The notes beneath the pieces were generated by a model that had not been told where the DNA came from, ran no database searches, and saw only the letters and a program-made list of their open reading frames with translations. From Bacteroidia bacterium (lineage in GTDB: Bacteria; Bacteroidota; Bacteroidia; J057): a DNA stretch of 64,000 nucleotides. Location of the stretch: the NCBI GenBank assembly GCA_041391665.1, contig JAWKNO010000003.1, forward strand, positions 1,302,001 to 1,366,000. The letters are read 5' to 3'. Positions 17,291-26,200 of this stretch are shown one piece after another; the stretch's first letter is position 1; every line of letters begins with the position of its first letter. Made by a program: the position numbers and the translations under genes.

Positions 17291-17982
17291 TCTGATACTC
17301 TTCCGATATATTTATCGATATTCAGCCCTTCGGTACTGGTCGGGAAATCCGTTTTGATCTTTTTGTAAAGACCCAATGCTTTTTGAGGTTTGCCGGCAGC
17401 CTCGTAGTTTCTACCTGCATTCAACAGCATGGTAGGAGTCGTGGCTTCGTTCTCTGCTGGAGTATAAGCGGCCTTCTCAAAAAGAGAAGCTGCTTTTTCC
17501 GGATTACCGAGATCCTCATAGGTGAAAGCCAATGCAGAAAGTACAGACATGGAGAAAAGATTATCTCCAAGGGAGACTTTCTCCAAATACTCTCGTGCGG
17601 ACTCCAGGTCGTTTTTCTGTAAATAGATCGAACCGATATAGAAGTTGGCCATATTGGCGGCTTCTGTACCACTGTAGTCAGAGACAATATCGAGCAGACC
17701 AAGCGATTGTCCGTCCCCGTTTAATGCGAGGTCGAGCGAATCAGCTTCAAAATACTTTACAGCCTGGAACATCTCGCTGCTGGCTTCGGTATGTTTGCTG
17801 CTGCGCATTACATCATAGCCAACAATTGCCGCTATTACGATGGCAACTATTGCAACCCCTATGATGATAAGGTTTCGGTTTTTCACGACAAACTCTTCGA
17901 TGGAAAACCCGCCTTCAGACACTTCTTTGCCCTTGTCCAATACTTCGTCGTCCAAATCCCTCGCTTTTACTTTGCTTGCCAT
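17287..17982 (-). CDS. Single-pass membrane TPR protein (YfgM/DUF2133-like)
   Basis: The 231-residue protein has a charged N-terminal tail, one transmembrane helix at about residues 36-56 (NLIIIGVAIVAIVIAAIVGY) and a C-terminal tetratricopeptide region with repeats such as ANMANFYIGSIYLQKNDLESA and LSALAFTYEDLGNPEKAASLF. In Bacteroidota this protein regularly precedes ribH. YfgM-type proteins are thought to act as periplasmic ancillary factors at the translocon. It overlaps ribH by 4 bases. Confidence 0.85.
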   Translation of the reverse strand: MASKVKARDLDDEVLDKGKEVSEGGFSIEEFVVKNRNLIIIGVAIVAIVIAAIVGYDVMRSSKHTEASSEMFQAVKYFEADSLDLALNGDGQSLGLLDIVSDYSGTEAANMANFYIGSIYLQKNDLESAREYLEKVSLGDNLFSMSVLSALAFTYEDLGNPEKAASLFEKAAYTPAENEATTPTMLLNAGRNYEAAGKPQKALGLYKKIKTDFPTSTEGLNIDKYIGRVSE

Positions 17983-18066
17983 AGTTTATTGCATATTAAT
18001 CTGGTCTGCAAAACAAATAAAACAAAGCCTAAACTACAAAAGTTTACCCCTGAAATGATAAGAATA

Positions 18067-18096
18067 TAAAAAAAAAGGGGGCATAACGCCCCCTTC
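18067..18096 (-). terminator. Rho-independent terminator of the disrupted adhesin operon
   Basis: On the minus strand, a GGGGGC/GCCCCC stem (18077-18082 with 18088-18093) is followed by a long T-run (the A-run at 18067-18076 on the plus strand). It lies 29 bases after the TAA of the adhesin's C-terminal part. Confidence 0.85.
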
Positions 18097-18124
18097 TTCT
18101 GTCTGACAATCATCAGATCATCAT

Positions 18125-21100
18125 TTATTTTCTCACAATACGCTTGTAAGCGGTGCGTTCGCCATCGGAAATTTTCACTACATACACACCTTCCGCATGC
18201 TGGGTAAGGTCGAATCTGTATTTAAATCCGCCGAAGACATGGTTTTCCACCTGCTTCATGATCGTACGTCCACGTGCATCGCTCACTTCTATGGTCAATG
18301 TCTCAGCCTGAATATCCAGCCCTTCGATCCAGAACTGATCGACGGTCGGGTTCGGATAGACGCTGATTGCACTGCCAAAGAGTTCGTCGCCAATGCTTGT
18401 CGGACCTACCACCTGTACCAGTGTGTCGCTACCGCAGTCATTGGTTACGATTTGTGTTACCTGGAATGAACCGGTAAACTGATACGTATGGGTGGGGCTT
18501 GGATCTGTACTGGTGTTTCCGTCTCCAAAATCCCAGCTGATGGATGAGCCATTGGCTGACGCATCGTTGAACTGGAAGGTAAAGCCGAAGTTCACCCAGT
18601 TGTAGTTAAAGCCTGCCACAGGACTCAGTTCGAGGCTCAGCGTTACGGTGTCTGCACCTTCGCAACCACCAGCATCTGTTACGGCTACAGAGTAAACCCC
18701 TGCGGATGTTGCCGTGATCGTCTGTGTTGTTGCGCCATTGCTCCACAGGTAGCTGGCTCCCGGGTTGCCTGCATCAAGGGTAATGCTGTCGCAACCTGCC
18801 TGATCGCCACCGAGGTCAACCGAAGGAGGCGTACCCGCAGTAATCACAATCGCATCTGTAGTTGCACAACCACTGGCTGGATCGGTAACCGTTACGGAAA
18901 CGGTATCTGAACCACTTACAGGAGGAAGCGCCACGATAGTCTGACTGTTGTCGCCCGTGCTCCAGTTAAAGCTCAGACCAGGGTTGCCGGCGTCGAGCGG
19001 AACAGGGTTACAAGTAGTCAGGTCGCCACCAAGGCTTACAACCGGTGCATCTTTCACATCAATGGTGATCGTATCACTTGCTGAACAGCCCAGCGCAGTT
19101 ACTTCTACATAGTAAGTACCACTGTCGGTAACAGTCAGCGTCTGGGTAAAGGTACCCGGTACAGACCATACATAAGTAGAGCCAGGGTTACCCGCGTCGA
19201 GTACGATCTGATCACAAGCTACCGTGTCGTTTGGACCAAGGTCAACCGTAGGCGTGGGGTTGACCAAAAGATTCACAGAGTCAGTACCCACACAGCCATT
19301 GATATCCACCACACTTACATAATAAGACCCGGTGGCATTAGCTGTGATACTGGCAGTCGTATCACCTGTGCTCCACATGTAAGATACAATCTGTGGGAGG
19401 AATGCATCAAGTACCTGACCTTCGCAAGCTGTACCATCAGGGCCCAGATCGACAGGCACATCCGGGAGGAATACTGCCTGAACAGGAACAAACGGGCTCG
19501 GACAACCGAATGGTGTAATGTTCCAGTCGTAGAAGAAGTAGTAAAACCCTGCGAGGTTATTGATTGCATTGGTGATGGAAATCACACCGGGGACTTCATA
19601 GGGGTACACAGCACCTGCTGTATTCCGGAAAGCACTCGGTATGGTTGATCCCGCAAGATTGATTTCATACCCCACACCCGCAGGAACGCTAAAGTTGACA
19701 TTCAGCACGGTATCAGGAACCGTTCCGGCAAATGGGAAAGTTCCGGTCTGAACGATAGCGCCTGTATTGTCATAAACTGTAATCACGATATTACCGGCAC
19801 CTGACGGGTAAATCTTCAGTGAATTGATCGTCAGTGCCTGAAGCGCATCAAAGACAAGCCCATCGGCGAAGAAGGTGTAGTTGGCACCAGCTCCAATGGC
19901 ATTATTTGCCGGAGAAAATCCGCTGTAAGATACCTGATCGGTAGCCTGAGCATAATACGTGGTGGTACTTGTCAGGAAGGGAGTAATCAGGGTATCTCCT
20001 GTCGCGATGATGTTACCACCCGGCGTATCAAACCAACGGATAGAGGTAGATCCAGAATTGGCGATCAGCATAAAGGATGCAGAGTCGCTCGAACAGATCG
20101 AATCAGCGAATACCGTAGGTGGTGCAGCAGAGATCGAAATATCGGAGCTAAACAGTGTACTGTCATTAAAGAACAGCGTATCTCCCGCCAGTACTGTATA
20201 ACCCGCAAAGTTGAAGATACCGCCGACGTTGGAGTTGAATGTTCCCACAACAAAGAATGCCGTGTCTCCGGGAGCAATTGAGTCCGGGAAAACACTCGTA
20301 ATCGTGGTATTTGCAGCGCCAGTGATATTGACTGTTACAGGTACGTTTTGCTGGGTTTGGACACCATAGTTCACCAGCATTACTTCAATAACTGTAGAAT
20401 CAGAGCTACAATCCTGTCCGGCGGGCTGTGTAAATGCCGCTACCCCCATATCGTCGTCCGGGGTATCGTAGATAAAGATGTCATCAAAAGCAAATCCATC
20501 ATCCTGAACAGATCCATCAGAACCAAATGCCACTCTCAGACGCACGTCTGTCTGACCTGCCAGACCATCAAGGGCATGTTTAGCAATCACCCAGCCATTG
20601 GAACCGGAACCATTTCTTCCTGTCCACCCTTCCTGCTGACCTCCGGGATTACCATTGATCGTATTGTCGGTGTACCAGTTGTCGGGGTCTCCAAAGGCAC
20701 CTACGTTTTGCCAGGTAGCACCGTTGTCAATGGTTGACTGAAGCACAGCACCATCCCAGCTGATTTCTGATTCCCACCAGATGGCCATCTCTATCCGGGG
20801 AGCAGAGAGGTTGGAGAAATCAAAACATGGGCTGAGTACCCAGCCATTTTCGTCATTATTGTACAGTCCGGTAGCATTGGTAACCCATGCGTTTACCCCG
20901 GAAGCTGCGGAGTTGATAACAACATTGGCAGGGGTATTCAATTCGAAAGTAGTAGTTCCTTCTACTGTCCAGCCACCATCGCCATTTTCAAAATCCTGCG
21001 AATATGGATAAGAGGAAACAACCGGAATATTGATAATATCAACAGAGGTAGTGTCATTGTTGACATTGGTATCACCTGCCAGACCGGAAGTCCATGCGGT

Positions 21101-21802
21101 TACGGTATAAGTTCCCGGTACGCTGAAGTTCTGTGCAGCAATGATAATCGGAATGGTAACACCAGGAGCAATCGTATCCTGCGGGCTTGGCAGAGTATTG
21201 ACGGCTCCAGGCACGCCATTGAGGCTGATCTGGTAGCTTACCGTCACATTTGTCAGGATCGAGTCCGTACCCAGGTTGGAAAGGCCAAGTGTAACGTCTT
21301 CGCTTGCTGTGAGCCCACAACCACCTACAGGGGTAAACACGTCAGTAATACCGGCATCCTGAGGAATTACATCCACCAATCCGAAGTCATCAATAGCAAT
21401 ATCATGGACAAATGAACCATTGTTGTTATTCACCCGGAACCGCACACTGAATACCGGTCCATAAGCAGACATATCCAGATCGATGAAATTCCAGTTGGGA
21501 TCTTTGTGTCCCAGCGGAGGAATAATATCAAGGATCAGATCACTTCCCTGAATCAGGTCAATATGCAGCGTGTTCTCGTTGTTGGGGAAGTTGGCGTCAT
21601 TGGAGTGATACCAGAACTGCATCTTCGGCTGGTTGAAACTACTCACATCAAAACATGGAGAGATCACAATCACCGAGTCATTGTTGAAATCATCTTCAGC
21701 AAAGATATAGTTCGTACTGCCGGTAGTATGGTCAGCAATAGGACCGGTGTTTGCCGAACCTGTAGCAGCACTACGCACCGCCCAGTCCTGTGGTGCATCT
21801 TT
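18125..21802 (-). CDS. C-terminal fragment of a giant T9SS surface protein, cut off from its start by a cassette insertion
   Basis: This is the back half (about 1225 residues) of the adhesin whose front half lies at 23233-27084. In order it holds the end of the fourth MAM-like domain (DAPQDWAVRSAATG...), a CARDB-like spacer (IPQDAGITDVFTP), a fifth MAM-like domain, an Ig-like domain (SICSSDSASFMLI), four or so V-D-L-G-x-D modules with internal SxSWSTGD/T motifs, a PKD domain (ISWDFGDGNTSTDPSPTHTY) and a type A sorting domain (SAISVYPNPTVDQFWI, ending YKRIVRK). The first usable start is a GTG at 21778, with no signal peptide, so as it stands it cannot reach the T9SS. Precise loss of the insert would rejoin it in frame. 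Confidence 0.85.
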   Translation of the reverse strand, partial: KDAPQDWAVRSAATGSANTGPIADHTTGSTNYIFAEDDFNNDSVIVISPCFDVSSFNQPKMQFWYHSNDANFPNNENTLHIDLIQGSDLILDIIPPLGHKDPNWNFIDLDMSAYGPVFSVRFRVNNNNGSFVHDIAIDDFGLVDVIPQDAGITDVFTPVGGCGLTASEDVTLGLSNLGTDSILTNVTVSYQISLNGVPGAVNTLPSPQDTIAPGVTIPIIIAAQNFSVPGTYTVTAWTSGLAGDTNVNNDTTSVDIINIPVVSSYPYSQDFENGDGGWTVEGTTTFELNTPANVVINSAASGVNAWVTNATGLYNNDENGWVLSPCFDFSNLSAPRIEMAIWWESEISWDGAVLQSTIDNGATWQNVGAFGDPDNWYTDNTINGNPGGQQEGWTGRNGSGSNGWVIAKHALDGLAGQTDVRLRVAFGSDGSVQDDGFAFDDIFIYDTPDDDMGVAAFTQPAGQDCSSDSTVIEVMLVNYGVQTQQNVPVTVNITGAANTTITSVFPDSIAPGDTAFFVVGTFNSNVGGIFNFAGYTVLAGDTLFFNDSTLFSSDISISAAPPTVFADSICSSDSASFMLIANSGSTSIRWFDTPGGNIIATGDTLITPFLTSTTTYYAQATDQVSYSGFSPANNAIGAGANYTFFADGLVFDALQALTINSLKIYPSGAGNIVITVYDNTGAIVQTGTFPFAGTVPDTVLNVNFSVPAGVGYEINLAGSTIPSAFRNTAGAVYPYEVPGVISITNAINNLAGFYYFFYDWNITPFGCPSPFVPVQAVFLPDVPVDLGPDGTACEGQVLDAFLPQIVSYMWSTGDTTASITANATGSYYVSVVDINGCVGTDSVNLLVNPTPTVDLGPNDTVACDQIVLDAGNPGSTYVWSVPGTFTQTLTVTDSGTYYVEVTALGCSASDTITIDVKDAPVVSLGGDLTTCNPVPLDAGNPGLSFNWSTGDNSQTIVALPPVSGSDTVSVTVTDPASGCATTDAIVITAGTPPSVDLGGDQAGCDSITLDAGNPGASYLWSNGATTQTITATSAGVYSVAVTDAGGCEGADTVTLSLELSPVAGFNYNWVNFGFTFQFNDASANGSSISWDFGDGNTSTDPSPTHTYQFTGSFQVTQIVTNDCGSDTLVQVVGPTSIGDELFGSAISVYPNPTVDQFWIEGLDIQAETLTIEVSDARGRTIMKQVENHVFGGFKYRFDLTQHAEGVYVVKISDGERTAYKRIVRK
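18126..18670. repeat. 3' end of the disrupted adhesin, near-identical copy 1
   Basis: Read side by side with 27476-28020 (offset exactly 9350 bases), these 545 bases differ at only two positions that I could find. They encode the PKD domain and the sorting domain. Beyond 18670 the copies drift apart steadily. Confidence 0.85.
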
Positions 21803-21866
21803 CGGTTTGGCTAAACGCAGGAGGCGAGGAATCGAGCCTATTGTCGTTTTAGCCTTTGTTGTGTGC
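21803..21866 (-). repeat. attC-like recombination site at the cassette 3' end
   Basis: On the minus strand the order is GCACACAAC (21866-21858), a 3-base spacer, GGCTAAAACG (21854-21845), a central stem AGGC/GCCT with a small loop and two unpaired bases, CGTTTAGCC (21817-21809), then AAACCG. The GGCTAAAACG/CGTTTAGCC arms pair with one bulge. The outer GCACACAAC would pair with the GTTGTGTGC formed when the cassette circularises. This R''-L''-stem-L'-R' arrangement with bulged bases on one side is that of attC sites. The core differs from the RYYYAAC consensus at one position. Confidence 0.65.
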
Positions 21867-23205
21867 TTTTACTTATTAGTTCTAAAGCAAATTCCAAATC
21901 CTTATCTTTTTGTTCTATGATATAATCGATTTTGGGTTTAATGTAATAATCTGGAATAACACTATGAAGTTTGTCATCTTCGTTAGGTTTAATCATATAT
22001 TGTAATTGTGGCAACTCGATTTGGATAGCAGTATTGGGGAGTGTAATATTTTTGGGACTCCCGCAAATTACAAACTCACTTCCTCCCGTTTCTTCACCTA
22101 TGAAGATTGCTCTTTTGTGTTTTCTAAGCACGGAACAGAATATCCCTGTGTTTGAAAAACTACCACCATTTATTAGCACATAGATATTCCCTTTGAAGTT
22201 TTGAGACATTGGTTGATGTAATCCACTCTGTGGACCATTGCATTCTACAATAATTCCTTTTTTCTTTCTATAATATTGTTCTACCAATACAAATGGTTCG
22301 TTTAGTAAATATTTAAGTAAGTAATTTGAGTTCCTTGTATCACCTCCTTGATTATTACGCACATCAATAATAAGATTTTGAATACTTTTATCTCTAATTT
22401 GCTCAATTGCTTTTTTAATTTCAGGAACAAACTTTTGTCCGTAATACTTCTTTAAAATATTATTATGCCAGTCTTTGATTGTTAAAATACCAATGCTTTT
22501 TTCTTCGTCAATTGCAAGTGTTATTCCTTTTTCATCTGGTTCTTGAAGTTTTCTGATTTGTTTAAAAAGTTCAGGTTTGGAAATACCTTTAAAAGATATT
22601 GCCCTTTCTTCTAATCCATCATAAAAGTTTATTTGGTATTCTTCACTACAACCATAGAAATAACTGAAATATTCGTAAAAATACGTATTCAGAACCCAAG
22701 TGGGGTAATTGTAATTGTCTCCGTCTCGCATCATTTTGCTCAGCATTTCTTGAATTAGTTCGGATGACTTTATTCCATTTATAGAAATTATTTGAGTTCC
22801 TTCTTCCAATTTGCCTATTGAGCTATAGCTTTTAGAAACGTACAATTTACTGCCATCCCAAAACGGCTGCAACGGGATAAATAATTTGTTTGCATTATTG
22901 TTTTCCATCCATTTCTTATTTGGATAGAATAATGTGTGGCCATCTTTGATAACTCCATTTGAATTGGATAACAAATTATACACTTCCAATTCCGTTAAAC
23001 TATCTTCTATAGTTAAATTGTTGAAGAAGTTAGAAAACTCCTCTTTCGTTGTGTAGATATTAATGTTTGGATGTTTTTCAATTAATGCTGACTGAAGGTA
23101 TGTTAAATCCTCAAGTATCATTTCTTTGCTAAAAGTATTGCTTTGCCCAAATATAATCACTGGGATAAAAGTCAGAAATAGGAATATATGTCTAAAGTCA
23201 ATCAT
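21838..23205 (-). CDS. S41-family (C-terminal processing/tricorn-type) serine peptidase carried by the cassette
   Basis: The ATG at 23205 gives 455 residues starting with a signal peptide (MIDFRHIFLFLTFIPVIIFGQ). The S41 core shows LIIDVRNNQGGDTRNS, the nucleophile region YVLINGGSFSNTGIF (probable catalytic Ser in GGSFS) and IFIGEETGG. A short PDZ-like part (IISINGIKSSELI) precedes it. Codon use and base composition are far more AT-rich than the flanking adhesin. The same frame runs in from the adhesin, so it can also be made as the tail of a chimeric protein. The stop codon lies at the edge of the attC-like hairpin, the usual position in a gene cassette. Confidence 0.85.
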   Translation of the reverse strand: MIDFRHIFLFLTFIPVIIFGQSNTFSKEMILEDLTYLQSALIEKHPNINIYTTKEEFSNFFNNLTIEDSLTELEVYNLLSNSNGVIKDGHTLFYPNKKWMENNNANKLFIPLQPFWDGSKLYVSKSYSSIGKLEEGTQIISINGIKSSELIQEMLSKMMRDGDNYNYPTWVLNTYFYEYFSYFYGCSEEYQINFYDGLEERAISFKGISKPELFKQIRKLQEPDEKGITLAIDEEKSIGILTIKDWHNNILKKYYGQKFVPEIKKAIEQIRDKSIQNLIIDVRNNQGGDTRNSNYLLKYLLNEPFVLVEQYYRKKKGIIVECNGPQSGLHQPMSQNFKGNIYVLINGGSFSNTGIFCSVLRKHKRAIFIGEETGGSEFVICGSPKNITLPNTAIQIELPQLQYMIKPNEDDKLHSVIPDYYIKPKIDYIIEQKDKDLEFALELISKSTQQRLKRQ

Positions 23206-26200
23206 TAAGTTTTTAGTTTTAATTGCACACAACTGTACGTTAAACCATCCGTTGGGCAGCGTAATTACCGGCGCACCGGGGCCAAATGTTACGTTATTGG
23301 GAACCCAGCCCGGACCATCAAAGTTTTCGAAGTAGGGATAGTTACCGGTATAAGCCTGATAGTGAATAACCGATTTAGAGGTGGTGTCATTCAGGGGATT
23401 GTTATCAGCAGGCGTAACCTGGGTGGTAACTACAGTGATCGTATGAGGACCGACAGCAGAAAGATCTGCGGTTGCTATAAAGCTGTACACCATTGTATCG
23501 CCGGGAGGCAGAATGCCGGGCACGGTTTCCGGAGTCGTAAATGCACCACCGTCAACAGAGAAGGATGCAATGATATTGGTCAGCGTATCAAGACCAAAAC
23601 CGTAGATTTCTACTTTTACAGAGTCTGCGGAAGAAAGTCCGCAACCATCGTTGGGCAGCAATACGGTTCCGGCTTTTACATCATAAGGCTGTGGCTCAAA
23701 CAGATTGATATCGTCAATCGCCATATCGCTGGTGAATGTGGTACCTGCGATACTTCTGAATACAATCTGAACCGTTCCCAGTGAAGTATAACCCGACAGG
23801 TCAACGGTAGCTTCCAGCCATGGGTCGGTTTCAGCGGTCTGCTGCTGGCCGGAAAGTGACCATACAACGGCATCACCGGTATCAGACCGTACGACTACCT
23901 GCAGTGTACCCATAGCCGCACCAAACATATGATACCAGAAGCCGAGTTTGGGCTGGTTGGCCGAACCTAAATCCACACAGGGGGAGATCAGATCAAACAC
24001 ATTGCCCAACACAGCGCCTGAGGTTTCTGTATACACATAAATAGATCCACCGGTTGTATGATCGTCAAGTGGCCCTGTACCGGTGGAGTTTTGAATACCA
24101 TCGGTTTCTACCGTCCAGCCAACAGTCGTACTGGTGTTGGTGGAACTGGTCGTCCAGCCATTGCCAAATGTACCGGGAGAGCCTATGGTAAATCCGCTTT
24201 CAAAATCTTCGATATAGGGAAATGAAACAACAGGTAGAGCCTGTATTACAGCGGTTGTCGTATCATTAAAATCGTTATTATCACCGGGAATGCTGGTGTA
24301 TATAGAAAGGTTATGGTTACCCGCTGCTGAAAAGTTAGCACTGGTAGAAACCAGAACACTGGTCGTCGCGCCAGAAGCCAATACACCGCTTGTGACGACT
24401 GTAGAATATGTTGCGGTACTTGCCCCTGTTACATCTACCGTGACAGTAAGGTTATTTGTAGAAAAGTCCACCGCTGAAGTACCATAGTTGGATATCTCCA
24501 CGCTGAGACTGTCTGCACCGGCAAAACATTTAACTCCCAGCGGATCCGGATCCAGCAATGCAGAAGCGCCTAAGTCTGTCGGAGAAGGCTGAAAGAGAAG
24601 AATATCATCAATCGCCATATCGGCAGTAAAGCTACTGTTGCCATAGCTTCGGAATTCGATCTGAATTGTGTTCCCTGCCCAGAAAGACATGTCCACTGTA
24701 TCGGAAAGCCAGGGGTCATTCTGCGCGGTTTGCTGCTGACCACTGAGTGTCCAGACTGTCGAATCCTGACCATTCCATAGTACTCTTACAGCCATGGTTC
24801 CCATCGTAGAACCAAACATGTGGTACCACCAGGTCAGTATAGGATTGGTGGCTGAGCTTAAATCGATACAAGAACTGATCAGCCCGAAGGTATCCACGGG
24901 AATAATACCTGAAGATTCCAGATACACATAAATATTTCCCCCCGGAGTATGGTCATCAATTGGGCCAGTACCCGTAGAGTTTTGAATACCGTCTGCCTCT
25001 ACTGTCCAGCCAATCGTGGTACTTGTACTGGTCGAATTTGTTGACCACCCATTCTGGAAGGTACCGGGATTTCCTATTATAAAAGTTTCAAAATCTTCCT
25101 GAATACCCGAACTTACCGGAAGGGTTTCCACCGAAGCCTGAACCGTATCATTAAATGCATTGGGATCATTGGGGGTGCTGGCAATAACTTCCATATTGTG
25201 AATACCACTGTTGGAGAAGTCTGCATTAGTAGTCACCACCACATCCTGAGTAGCCAAAACAGCCAGCGTCCCCGAAGTAAGCGTTGGAGAAAAGGTTTGT
25301 GTGCTTGCTCCGGTTATGTTTAATGTCAGTGTCACATTATCTGTCGCAAAGTTCAGTGGCTGCGTGCCAATATTCTGAATTCGCACAGTTACAGATTCAG
25401 ACGCGTCATAACAAGCGGCTTCTGTTGGAGACACCACCTGTACAGCCGCAATATCTATAGGTACCGCATTGTATAGCAGGACATCATCCAGACCAATATC
25501 TCCTGTACCTCCGGCGCCTCTTACTCCGATAAATTGAATCCGGACAACAGAATCTGTTGCCCAGCCCAAATCGGCAATTGCTTCCAGCCATGGATCTGTT
25601 TCGGCAAATTGCTGCGACCCAAGCAGCCCGTATACGAGTGAATCAAACCCGCCGGAAGTAATCACATGAACAGCCAATGTGTTGATAGTTGTTCCATACA
25701 TATGATACCAGAAAGATAGACGGGGTGCACTTGCCCCAGTCAGATCGATACATGGCGAGGTAAGTGTATAGATATCTCCTGCTACACCTGACGATGTTTC
25801 TGTGTAAATATAAGTATTCCCGCCTGGCGTGTGATTGTTAAGTGGCCCGGTAAGTGTGGTATTCTGGATACCGTTATTTTCTACCCACCAGCCAGCATTA
25901 GCGTTGGGAGAAGTGGCAGACCAACCGGGACCAAATGTGCCCGGAGATCCGGCAACCCATGTTTCAAAATCTTCGGAAAGGGCTCCCCCTGAACCAAGGA
26001 CTGCGCTGCTGTTGACAATATTGGCGGAAGACATGGTGTCATTCGCCAGATTTGCATCAGGTCCACCGGTGACAAACTCTGCATACGCATCAAATACATG
26101 TGTACCTGGTGCGCTCATATCATATGCTGTAGTTACCACTACTGCCATCGAACTACCGGGAAGCATCGTTCCCGATGTAAGGGTAGTAGAATACGTCTGT

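Larger units (their letters stand above)
21803..23232 (-). mobile_element. Integron-type gene cassette (S41 peptidase plus attC-like site) inserted in the adhesin gene
   Basis: This 1430-bp AT-rich block separates two halves of one adhesin. On the minus strand it begins right after the codons for N-V-Q with TTGTGTGC, has its gene's ATG 27 bases in, and ends just after the gene's stop in a folded site finishing ...AAACCG. Its start, TTGTGTGC preceded by the target G, is the exact reverse complement of GCACACAAC at the inner edge of the folded site, as expected for the split R' and R'' core sites of an integron cassette. Deleting it leaves N-V-Q-K-D-A-P in frame, matching N-L-Q-T-D-A-P in the paralog. 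No integrase is in the window. Confidence 0.7.

Noticed and set aside
21803..23232. An insertion sequence or other transposon as the identity of the adhesin insert
   Set aside because: There is no transposase, the only inverted match is the 8-9 base core that also fits the cassette model, and removal restores the frame exactly without a leftover target duplication.
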